DNA from: Oryzias latipes
Taxonomy: Eukaryota > Chordata > Actinopteri > Beloniformes > Adrianichthyidae
Reading direction: 5' to 3'
DNA: 64,000 bases
Assembly: GCF_002234675.1 (NCBI RefSeq)
Contig: NC_019866.2
Location: 1,081,083-1,145,082, forward strand
The notes beneath the pieces were generated by a model. It saw nothing but the letters and a program-made list of their open reading frames with translations. It was not told the origin of the DNA and did no database searches. Below, piece by piece: positions 1 through 12,800 of this stretch (the first letter of the stretch is position 1; the number at the start of each line of letters is the position of its first letter). The position numbers and the translations under genes are program-made.

Positions 1-168
1 GTGTCTCCAACACCTGATACAAAACTTTATTTAAACTGACAGTAGAGAGTTAACACATGAAGCTAAACATCGACTGTTGATTCCCAGAAACATGGAGGCA
101 GGAGTAAACAGTTAAAGATCAGTGCGGCCGTCCTGTGACTTGTCGCAGGGTCGTGTCATCGTCCTGTG

Positions 169-420
169 TCGTGCGGTCGCCCCGTGTCGTGCGGTCGCCC
201 CGTGTCCTGCGGTCGCCCCGTGTCCTGCGGTCGCCCCGTGTCCTGCGGTCGCCCCGTGTCCTGCGGTCGCCCCGTGTCCTGCGGTCGCCCCGTGTCCTGC
301 GGTCGCCCCGTGTCCTGCGGTCGCCCCGTGTCCTGCGGTCGCCCCGTGTCCTGCGGTCGCCCCGTGTCCTGCGGTCGCCCCGTGTCCTGCGGTCGTCCCG
401 TGTCCTGCGGTTGTCCTGTG
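169..420. repeat. 18-bp minisatellite in suz12 intron 7
   Basis: Fourteen near-identical units of 18 bp (CGGTCGCCCCGTGTCCTG on the plus strand) stand head to tail; the outer units vary. The array is GC-rich and lies in the suz12 intron, ending about 20 bp from the exon 7 splice donor at 442-443. The unit is a multiple of three and free of stops in several frames on both strands, which creates long artificial reading frames. Confidence 0.95.
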
Positions 421-426
421 TGGTCA

Positions 427-2852
<2,426 letters not shown>

Positions 2853-3250
2853 CTGCGCGCGGCACAGCGGGAAGCGGACCCGCAACCCCCAAAGCAGGGC
2901 GAAAGTGAAGCAAACGACAGAAATCGAGCAGCCCTTCCTTTGTCAAAACAAAAGGGCAGCAGCTTGTTGCTGGAAAACCCGGCTGCCTCGCTCGGCTCAC
3001 TCCCCCATCTCACAGCCGGAACCGGGCCGTTAGCGCCTCCGATGGCCGCCCGGGCTGAAGCTGCAGCCCGACGGGTGAGTTTAGTTGAGCCGGTTTCACA
3101 GTTGAGGATTCTGTGAACAAACTCGAAATGCGCGAAACCAGAGAAGAGCCTCCGGCAAGCGGACGCGTCGAGCTAGCTTTAGCTGACGGCTAACTTCCTT
3201 AGCCGCAAGCTAGCGTGGTCGAAATAAAATCTCACTTAAATGCGGCGACC
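2853..3250 (-). promoter_or_regulatory. suz12 5' flank, CpG-rich
   Basis: The sequence directly upstream of the suz12 start is GC- and CpG-rich to about 3260, where it turns AT-rich. This is the usual look of a housekeeping promoter. No TATA box was picked out; the transcription start is not determinable by eye. Repeated GCTAGC motifs occur at about 3170-3215. Confidence 0.5.
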
Positions 3251-3259
3251 ACGCGTCAA

Positions 3260-5270
3260 AGTATTTATCGTTAAACGACAAGCAGTAAGTGGGGAAATTA
3301 TTCATTCAAATCGACATTTTTCTTACCCAGCGCAAGCGAAGGTAAGAGTCGCGACTGACAACACAAACCTAGCAGGCAAAATCTAGTTCAAGTTTCACAA
3401 TAAAGGTAATCAACTGGTGGATTTTAAAATAATCTGTGAATTTAAATTGTGTACGACTTGGATGCTATCTAGAATATTAGTAAATGACGTTACGTTCTGA
3501 ACAAAGCTGAATACATTACATAAGGACGTTTAAACGTTCTTAATTTTACTGATGCATATTTTATTTTGAAGGACGTAGATGTCCAAGTTCCGCTTCTTTA
3601 GCTTTAGCTTCATAAATGCACACAGCGGCTGGCACGATGGCTGTTATTGAAAGATTCCGCCTTCGAAAAGCTTTGACCAATCACCACGCACCATCTGTGA
3701 GATCTCAACGATGATTGGCTTAAGTATAAATTAGAAACAGCAGGGGAAGGAGGGGTGGCTGGGTTTTACTGCCCACTGCAGCGGAAGCTACTTTGATACA
3801 GACAGACAGACATTGCTAATTGTATTGAATGTTAAGCCATATTCTGCCATGTTTATTTGTTTAGCAAAATTAAAAAAAAAAAAAAGGAATTAACAATGTT
3901 TTGTTTAAAACAGAAAATGCATGGTTTTCCCTTCAGAAGAATTGGATTTGAAAAATAAAACCCGGTTTCCTGCAGCTTGATTTTATTTTAAATAATAAAT
4001 TATTTAAAGCACTTATTACTTAATTTTTTTTGCATAAAAAATAACTTTTTTGGACTTCCTGTTGATTAACTGCTAGTTTCCAGCACTAACAGCTGATTCC
4101 GCAATTGTTTTTGCAGATGAACTTGAAATATAATAAAACTGAAGTGAGAACTAATTCATTTGCATTGATGCACAAAGATGAGCGATTAAAACCATCCCTG
4201 CATTTCAAAGCCACTCTTTTCAGATTAGTGTTGACATGTTTTACATAAATACTTTTCTGATAATCTCTTCTGTAGTTACAATCCTAAACTTGTGCATGTT
4301 GAATGCAAATTTGCACATTTAAAACAATGTTCAGTGAATTGTGTTTAGTCATTTTCCCTTTAATAGAAGCCACACTTCAGACATGATCGTCAGCAAACAA
4401 AGAAACGACAGTTTCTCCAGATTCTGGAGGGTTGAACACGTCACACAGACATCAGGACACATTAAACAACACGGGCCTTTTCAAAACCGAACAATAAATA
4501 TGTGAACACGAGTAGATGAATGAGTCACAACATGACCTGCTTTTAGTGCTTCAAGCGTTTTCTGCTTGTTAGTTCAGGTTGGATAACCCACACAGAAGCA
4601 GCCACACTATTAGGATTAACGTGTTGCCATCACCTTATCTCAGCATCTCATACAACATGGCAAACCTGAACTCTGAGATGAGGCCCAGATAACAGCTGCA
4701 CAGCTACGAAGCAGCTTTGTTTGTGCCGTTTCAGCACTTCACTTAGATGTGCAATGAACAAATGTCGTCTGCAGACGACATGAACGTCACCGGACCACAA
4801 CACACCACTGAAGGAATTCATTTTGGTTTCTACAGACGTCATTTGGAGCCCAAATATGAAGGATTTGGGAGTTACAGGGTTTTTTGTGTCAGAGTTTTGG
4901 ATGAAAATAAAAACCATCTAACATAATTAACCTTTTCTTATAAGGTTGTGAGAACCGGTTTATCAATATGGTAGAAATATGCATTATTACGTAAAAAAAA
5001 GCCATCAATCAGAGATGCGTTTGTAAATGTTTTCCTATCATCGCTTCATGTGATAACACACCAGACAGATGTTTCAGAGCAACCGCTCTAAAGTGCATGG
5101 CTGCTCTGAGAAGCTGCTGTGGTTCGGGGTTGATGGCCTTCAGAGGGTCCAGCACTTGGACCAGGCGATTTCCTGTCAGTGTTAACAAAGCCTCTGGTCT
5201 CAGGAACTGTCGGCTCCTCAGATCCTGCAGGGTGAGCCGTCCCTAGTTCGGACTGACACCAGGCTGTGCA
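3260..5270. other. AT-rich intergenic stretch, no gene seen
   Basis: No convincing exon or RNA gene was seen between the suz12 promoter and the small minus-strand gene. A short block near 3690-3740 has a CCAAT-like motif and TATAAA but no coding sequence follows that I can support. Confidence 0.5.
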
Positions 5271-5273
5271 CCT

Positions 5274-5468
5274 TCAGTGTTTTCTCCAGAGGATGTAGGT
5301 CATGAGCAGGATGAGGCCCGCCGACAGGCCTGCGATCACAAACTGATGGATGGAGAGGACGTTCTCCAGAGTGTGTATCCTCTCCTCCATGGCGCTGGTG
5401 TGGAAGTAGTCGTAGACCCCAGCCCCAATGCTCCACAGCGCCCACACGGCATCCACCACCAGCGGCAT
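5274..5468 (-). CDS. small transmembrane protein, 64 aa, unrecognised
   Basis: The reading frame starts MPLVVDAVWALWSIG and ends WRKH. I do not recognise the family. Residues about 3-22 are hydrophobic with an acidic or aromatic end (GVYDYF); a short predicted helical stretch (AMEERIHTLENVLS) follows; residues about 41-60 form a clear membrane helix (FVIAGLSAGLILLMTYILW) ending in basic RKH. The start sits in a good context (CTCACCATG) shortly after a strong acceptor (tttcctgcag, AG at 5517-5518), so this looks like the last exon of a gene with a 5'UTR exon upstream, probably at 6937-7100. A small mitochondrial or ER membrane protein is one possibility. The reading frame could instead extend upstream as part of a longer exon, since it stays open across the acceptor. 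Confidence 0.55.
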   Translation of the reverse strand: MPLVVDAVWALWSIGAGVYDYFHTSAMEERIHTLENVLSIHQFVIAGLSAGLILLMTYILWRKH

Positions 5469-5864
5469 GGTGAGGCAGAGCGGGGGGCACAGACCCCCCC
5501 CCCCCTCCCCTACGGCCTGCAGGAAAGACAGAAAACAGACCTGTTGGTTTTCAAAACTGTGATCCAAAAACTTAATGACCTCATTCTCTGGTCTGAGTTC
5601 CTGGAATACAGAAAAGGATCAGTGTGTTGTCCTGCACTGTTCAACCTCACATCTATAAACTCAGGTGATAACATGATGGATATTCAATCAGCATCTATGG
5701 CTCAGGCTCCACATTCAGGCCGGTCAACATAAAACTTTGATCTAGCATTGATTGTTTTCTAGAACACTTAAAGTAAATAGCCTGTGTTTGCAAATTTAAG
5801 TATGTTTAAGTCACTTGTCTCCTGTTGAAAAATGTGAGTGGAAACAAAATGAGACTCTTCAGAG

Positions 5865-6420
5865 ACCTACTCCAAAGAAAATGTTTTTTGTGGCATTTTT
5901 CTGATGATGAAGGACATATATTTAGAAATTTACAATTAAATATGCATTTCTGAGCATTTCTTTATTCAAAAAGTTGTGAATCAGGAGCAGACAAGAAAGT
6001 GCAGTTTAAAAAAGGTTTTTTGGTATAAAATAAAAGCAGGGTGGGGCCACAAGCTTCCTGCTTTGCTCCATTCTGATCATCCGCCTGCAGACCAATAGAT
6101 CCATGAACGTCTTTGTTTTCCTCGTCTGAGCTGGAATCTGGATTAGTTTGTTGCACCGCTAAAGTTGGGTTGGGGGTGTGAGGGGGCTATATAGAGGCAG
6201 AGCATGTAAACAGAGAGCTCTCAATATGAAGAGAAGGTGGGGGCAGGATTGCTCCACACCAACAGTTCCGTCCACAACTCAGAGGTGTATTTCTCATGAA
6301 CTCCTGCCACTCTGCAGAAACTATGTGCTAGTGAAAGAGGCATAATTATAATAGACCACTGGTAGATAAAGATATGAACAGATGGGACTTTAATAAAATA
6401 CATAACTCTGTCCTGGTCAT
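5865..6420 (+). mobile_element. dispersed inverted-repeat element, family A, copy 1
   Basis: This copy shares long stretches with 57035-57575 in the same orientation, including the block around 6090-6140 (ATCCATGAACGTCTTTG and onwards), the GGAGCAGA segment and the segment AACTCCTGC...CTGCAGAAACTATG near 6300-6325. Other copies lie at 16540, 44640, 46075 and 47320. No protein is encoded; it looks like a short non-autonomous DNA element. Confidence 0.7.
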
Positions 6421-6936
6421 TCCGTAAAAATGATCACCAACACTCCTTCCTAATGAGTTTATTAAGTTTATGCTCATATAAGGAGTTGGATATTTTCAAT
6501 CTCTGCATCTTAAATTACTGTGGGTCTCCTAACTCAAAGAAACAAACAGGCCCACCCAGAGTAACACACTTGATTTAAAGTAGCATTAGGTGGGTATTAT
6601 TTTTAATCATTGATGCTTGTTGTCAAATTAACAAGAAGTTCGTTTCTGTCCGTGCTTCCATTTTTGATTTTATAAATAAAGTTATTTTGAAAAAAAAAGG
6701 ATAAGTGTTTTGCCCCCACGGCACGCCATGTTCCGATTTTTAAACTTGTTCAATGTTACGCAGTTAACCGTAAATAATTGTTTTTATTTAAACAACAGTC
6801 AACGATAAATGCTCTCAAGGACTCCGTCACAAAGATCTGATTTTCCAGAACCAAACATTATTTCCAATAGCAAGCTAGCATGTTTGCTAGCTAGCATCAG
6901 CTGTGGCTTTCTTTCCGTAACAACGAAAGTACTTAC

Positions 6937-7100
6937 ACCCAAAGAAGCGTTAAAAGCATAAGGACCAAATAAAGCCTTCAGAATCTCGCGCGTGCCCGTA
7001 CGCTCGTGCGACTGTCATCACATTTTTTTTAAATGGTTGCAGTTTATGTTCCGGTGAGAATCAGTAAGACAAGCGGCCGGGATTCATCACTTCCGGGTTT
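6937..7100 (-). promoter_or_regulatory. likely 5'UTR exon and promoter of the 64-aa membrane-protein gene
   Basis: On the minus strand a sequence rich in CpG ends in a strong donor (GGGT then gtaagt, donor at 6935-6936). Upstream of it lies CCCGGAAGT (7089-7097, minus), a consensus ETS/GABP site typical of TATA-less vertebrate promoters. The matching acceptor would be the one at 5517-5518, giving an intron of about 1.4 kb. The pairing is inference. Confidence 0.4.
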
Positions 7101-7388
7101 CCGCTGCGTCATCGTGTCGAATCTTTAAAAAATACACAAAAATATATTTCCTTACGTTGCCAAATAAAGATAATAATAACAAACATAAATCAAACTAGGC
7201 GTTAAAAAGTTGGAGATTTTAACTAAGATGTTTGACAAACGAATCTATTAAGTTTTAACTTTGTTTATCTACTAGTTTAAAAAATAGTTCGTACAAACAA
7301 AATGATCATGACACATATGAACTGACATCCAGCCAGTTATCATCTGTATCCGCTACAATTATGGAAATTTCTGCTCGTTTTCATGGCA

Positions 7389-7460
7389 GGCGCGGTGGCC
7401 AAGTGGTAAGGCGTCGGTCTCGTAAACCGAAGATCGCGGGTTCGAACCCCGTCCGTGCCT
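7389..7460 (+). tRNA. tRNA-Thr (anticodon CGT)
   Basis: A complete 72-nt tRNA folds here. The acceptor stem is GGCGCGG with CCGTGCC plus discriminator T. The A box is GTGGCCAAGTGG and the B box is GGTTCGAACCC. The anticodon stem TCGGT/ACCGA carries loop CTCGTAA, so the anticodon is CGT and reads ACG threonine codons. There is no intron and no encoded CCA. A TTTT pol III stop occurs about 26 bp downstream. The sequence is nearly the vertebrate tRNA-Thr-CGT I remember. It stands alone, with no other tRNA in the window. Confidence 0.95.
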
Positions 7461-8587
7461 GTTGACGTCTACGGAAAAGAGGTCTATTTTAGGCGACCTG
7501 GATGTTTTTTTTCTGAATGTTTAAACGTTTAAACTGCCATTAATCACGGGACCGGGACGGGATCAAATTCTTACGGTGGCGGGAACCAACGAATTAGTCT
7601 CGGTCTCAAAATGAAACGGCTCTGAGCCCGAGAGTCTCAGTGCGGATCCTTCCTGGGAGCAGCTGTTTGTCTCAGTTTATGTCTTTTTTCTCTCCAACCT
7701 TCACGTGATTTGTCAATACATACCTTCTCGCGCCTATGACTCGCGCCGAGCACGCGCGTGGTCGGGATAATGTTTTCGCCGAGCGGGGGCGCGCGCGCGC
7801 GGCGGCGGGGTTTCGAGAGAGAGAGAGAGCGCCAGACGCAACAGCAACAAACTCCAGCAACACAAAAACGTAAAGTACAGAATACGAGTGACAGCAGGAA
7901 AAGAAACACAATCAAGAAGCATTTATTAATAATACAAAGGAAGACTGTTGAGTCAGCAAGAAGTAATGTAATCTATCTAAAGTGATGCGGCCAGCTGGTA
8001 AACAACAGGTTTTTCCACACATCCCTTTAGAAAATCAGGAGATTCTGAAAAAATGTTATTTGTAGAAGGTTGCAGTAAAGGTCCTCATTGTCTAGATTAA
8101 TATTAACCTGCCATGTTGACCAAATGTTTGTGCATTACAGCCACTGACTGTAGCCCAAATAGCACCAGTGAAGTCTTTAAATGTAAAATCTGTGTTGGAG
8201 AGAAGGCTGTATGAGTGTGCAGATGTCAGAACTTTACTACCATGCAGGTGTTGCTATTGAAACTTGAATTTACTTTGAGAGCTCTGGTCTTTGTCAGTAA
8301 AGAGGCCGTTAGGACATCTGGGATGGAATCAGGTCTGCTGCCTTCCGATGGGACCTTTTAAAATGACAGTATCTATTATAAATGCAGTATCAGCAACTTT
8401 TTTTAAACCGTAAATAAACTAATTATCTCTTTTTGCACAGTCACCTCTACAGTACTTATCAATACAATATCGTCAATTGCTTATTAAATAAATGTATTAG
8501 AAATTATAGTAGGTATTTTCAATTAAGTAAAATATAATCAAATTATCCAACGTTTTTAAAACAAGGTATTGGCTTATAGGGGAAAAT
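7461..8587. other. intergenic, GC-rich patch then AT-rich, no gene seen
   Basis: A CpG-dense block at about 7735-7835 contains a CGCGCG run and a short (GA)n. It could be a promoter, but no exon with a supported product follows on either strand. The remainder is AT-rich with nothing recognisable. Confidence 0.45.
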
Positions 8588-9670
8588 TACGACGGAGTAT
8601 TAGTGCCACCAAAAAAAAAAAAAAAAAGCCACCAAAAAAAAGAAAGAAGTAAATTTACGAGTTTTTATCTCGTAAATTTAGGAGATAAAAAGTCGTAAAT
8701 TTACGAGTTTTTATCTCGTAAATTTAGGCGATAAAAAGTCGTAAATTTATGAGAAAAAAACTCGTAATTTTAGGAGATTACAGTGGAAGTGAATATGCAT
8801 AGCAGCAGGTGAACGCGTGCAGCAGCAAAGCAGACCGACTAAACTTTGTTGAACAGGTGAGCTGAATGTTTATTGATAACGTTCCAAATGTCTGGAAGCT
8901 TATTTGTTTGATTTACGATTCATTAAAGTTTTATTTATTGATGGTTGGTTTGCAGGATCTCTGCAGCCCGATGAAGCCATCGGGTGTCCCCGCAGTTGTC
9001 CGCTTGAATCCTTTCTTCCTCCACCAAAGACAAGATCTCTATGTCTGTGTGACGCTTCCGTCACACAAAAGGAGGAGCACTTTTTTTGGCATTTTCAATG
9101 TTCTAAAGCTAATATAGAAGACAATTTTCATTCCTCTTTATTGTTTTATGCTGAAACAGGACATTTCATCTGCAGGAGGAGGCGTATGTAACACTGTTTA
9201 CTTCCGCATTGGTGTTCGGATGACAGCTTCATGATGTAATCAGACAGATGAACTTCAGAATATGTGAATGAAAAGGAGAATAAAAGCTGCAGCGATCATC
9301 TGCACCCAAACGTGTCTCTGAGCTCCTTATTTTACATATGAAACTCCGCTTTACTGACACTGAACCCCGGAAAGACGGCTACATTGACAATAATCTGATT
9401 TTGAGTCGCCAAAAGGTTCAGAATCTCTTTGTTTTAAACCTATAATAATACGGAAATGAAGCTTCACAAAAGGCTCCACATACTTAATCTTCAAGTTACG
9501 TTCCGATAAACGGACAACTTCGGTGTTTTTTCCTTAATCTACGACTTTTTTCTCGTAAATTTATGAGATAAAAAGTCGTAAATTTACGAGTTTTTAATCT
9601 CCTAAATTTACGACTTAAAATCTCATAATTTAACTTTTTTTTTTTTTTGTGGCCCTAATACTCCGTCGTA
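8588..9670. mobile_element. non-autonomous DNA transposon, 1083 bp, with subterminal palindromes
   Basis: The ends are inverted copies: TACGACGGAGTATTAG at the left and its complement at the right (CTAATACTCCGTCGTA). Both sides are flanked by GAAAAT (8582-8587 and 9671-9676), a likely 6-bp target-site duplication. Inside each end (8645-8780 and 9535-9640) is an array built from CTCGTAAATTTACGAG-like palindromes joined by TTTTTATCT or AGATAAAAA. The centre has a short open frame with no recognised transposase. The superfamily is not assigned. Confidence 0.85.
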
Positions 9671-9800
9671 GAAAATAAAGAATTCATGTGTTTTTTTAAT
9701 TGTCTTTTTTTTAGTTTTGTCGCCCTCTGCTGGTTATCTTTAGGTACTGGATGTTTATCAAACACGAGGCACTAAGACCCTGGGGAGGAGTGCGGCTGCG

Positions 9801-9809
9801 GCCGGAAGC
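9801..9809 (+). promoter_or_regulatory. ETS-like motif just upstream of tsen54 start
   Basis: GCCGGAAGC lies 4 bp before the tsen54 ATG in a GC-rich block. ETS sites at or near start sites are common in TATA-less vertebrate housekeeping promoters. Binding is inferred from the motif only. Confidence 0.4.
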
Positions 9810-9812
9810 AGG

Positions 9813-12800
9813 ATGGCGGACAGAAAGATGGCCGCGCGCGAGGATTTCTACAACGAAGTTCTCAGGTTAGCAGAAGTCAAAGCAAGCGTCTCCGTTTTTG
9901 TTTTTATATATGTTTATTTTCCTTTAATTGCTGCGCTTCTCCACACTAAAATAACTTTGGTTTAATCTATGACTGTTTGTGAAAAGATTAACACTTAGAT
10001 AAAAACCAATCCTTTCATCAAGAGTTTTAGGCATTTGCCTTATTTCAGCTGGTTTACACTGTTTCTTTAAATTATTATTGTTTCAAATTTATAAACTAGT
10101 TTTAACTACGTTTTACGTTATTCATAACTGTGAAATTGACAGGAGTTCTTTCTGAGTTTTCAAGTTTGTTTTAAAGATAAAAATCACCAATTTATGTACA
10201 ATTAAGTTACATTCTATTCTATTGTAGAATAAAATATAAATGTTTCTTGTTCTTTGTCTTCAGTCTAATCAAATATATAAAAAAATAGATGTTAAAATAG
10301 TAAACATATTAAAAATAATACTACAACTAATAACAATAATACATAAATGAACGCATACACGTCCCAGCAGTACAATCAAAATAAATCAAATAAATTGTTA
10401 ATAAGACTTATAACATGTGGACGAGTAAAAACTATAGCTTCACTAAAAAGATGAGTCTTAAGGTGTTTGTTAAAAACCTCCACAGAGGATGAAACCCTCC
10501 CGTCCTCAGGCGGCGAGGCCCGCGGCGCTGAAATGAGGCCTCGCCGTGGCGTGGGTTTAGTTCTGACCTTTTGACACGACATGCAGCACTAGAGGCTGAA
10601 TCTGTTTCAGTCGTGGTTTTAACCCAGAATTCAAAACGTTTCAAGAGGTCGGACCGAAGATTTCTAGCTGAACTTGAATCTTGGACTCGTCTCTCGCCCT
10701 TTCCAGTCCCTCGGAGCTGTTTGCGGCCCGATCCCGCAGTCGGAAGATCCCGGTCCGAGGACAGAAGGACTTCTTCCCGGACGAGTCTGAGGAGCAGAGG
10801 CAGCGGCTGCAGCAGAGTCTGGACGAACACTGGAGCCTGGTCTCAGAGGAGAGGGTGGAGCGCCTGTGAGTGCACGCCACCTTCAAACGCATCGAAGGCG
10901 TCTGTTCCCACTGCAGCCCCCCCGGTACCGGCCCGTGAGACAGTGACTGGGCCACACAGAAAAAAAACACGGCCCAAAGGAAGCTTCACTTTGGAAAACT
11001 CGGTCACATGTCATACTTTCTGAAAGCGGCTGCTCTGAGTTGAAACCAGCAAAACTAACATGAAAGCAAACATACCTGGAAAGTTTCTTTACGCAGAGAA
11101 GATCCAGAGAGGAAACAGAAGAAGAGCCTATAACTTCAAAATAAAAGCTGCATTTAACAGACAAAAATATGGAGTCTTCATCCCTAACATGGAATCATTG
11201 GGACCATAATAATAATTCAATTCAATTCAATTTTATTTGTATAGCCCAAAATAACTACAACAGTCGTCTCGATGGGCTTCGAAGTAAAACATGAACTCAA
11301 AAGGATCACGAATGCAAAGAGTTCAATAGGAAAATACTAAAATGAACTAACAAACTGACTAAGCTATACTGGCATCCCTGCCCTTAGACCCCCCTTCGCG
11401 GTGAGGAAAAACTCCCAAAAAAACGGATTCCAGAAAAAACGAAGAAACCTCAGGGGTGCCCACATGAAGGAGGGATCCTCCCCCAGGACGGACAGGCGAT
11501 TTACCAGAACTCATAGAGAAGAATTAACTTATCTAAATCTACAACTACATACTTTTAATAATAATGCAGAATATTCAGCCATCCGCTCTCTAATGTTACC
11601 GGGATGCTGATAATAAAGCTGCGTCCAGCTTGTTGATTGTTATTTTTAGAAAGCATCAGTTTTAGTGAACTTTATTTTCTTTTTGCCGTCACTCCTTAAG
11701 GGTCAGAGGTTGAAGTTGGCGTCTGAATCTTTAGCTTTAACCTTTAACCCCCAACTTTGTCAGTTATGGGTTCTTACATGTAGAAATAAAGTTGCAGCTG
11801 CGGGTGTTTTACAGAGAATGGAGATAAACTTTAACCACCAAAGTTCTACTGGAAGCTAAAAACAAAAATAAATAAAACCAAACTGGAGATCAGGCCTGTT
11901 CTGCCTCAGCGGCACCGATGGTCAGAGCTCCAGCGCCTCCCCAGCAGAAAATCTGTGGCGAAGATTCGCCTCCAATGTCGGTTTTCCACATTTATCCTTG
12001 AAACTGGGAGAGTTTTAGCATCAGGAACTGTGGTGCTGGCTTTGGTTCAGCGTCCCTCCTCTTGTCTGTCTGCAGAGGAAACCTGGTGAAAGGCGTGTGG
12101 TTGCCGTGCCGGCGGCTGGTGGAGCTGCAGTCTCCTGCCGTGAGTGCTCTCGCTCCGAAGCCCTTGTGCGGCCTTCCTCCCGCGCTCTGCCAGCCGCTCC
12201 TGTCTCGTCTTTGCAGGGAAAGTTCTGGCAGACGGCGGGCTTCTCCGCGGACGGAAAGCAGTACCTCCTCCCAGAAGAGGCTCTGTACCTGATGGAGTGT
12301 GTGAGTGGAAGCCGCCGGCTCAGGTGCACAGGTGAGGGAACGGGCGCCTGAACCGCTCTCTGTGTGTGAGCAGGGGAGCGTGCAGATCTTCCACGAGGAC
12401 CTGCCCATCTCCATCCAGGACGGGTACGAGGCGTTCCTGTCTGCAGACACGGTGACCCTGCAGCAGTTTCAGGTGCTCCTCGGTGACCCGCTCCACCCTG
12501 CTCCACCCACCGGTGGTCTGCAGGTCCATCTAAGCGCTGTCCCGTCTGCCCACAGGTCTTTGGACACCTGAAGAGGCTCGGCTACGTGGTGCACAGGTTT
12601 GATCCCGGGTAAGAACACCTGAGCTGCGGCTGGACGTTCAGGAGGAGCTGCAGGTGGAAGTGAGGCTCCGCCTGCGGATTCTTCCGGTCTGCTGGGGTCG
12701 GCGGTGAAAGTCTCTTTTCTCGCCTCCTCGTTTCTGGACGCTCGTTTCCATTTTCGTTCATGTGCTCGCAGCTCCGAGCCGACGCCGTACGCTCGACAGC

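Noticed and set aside
169-420. Regular array resembling a CRISPR locus
   Set aside because: Units are contiguous with no spacers, and this is a vertebrate genome.
8904-9191. 95-residue frame inside the DNA element
   Set aside because: Too short for a transposase and without a recognisable motif.
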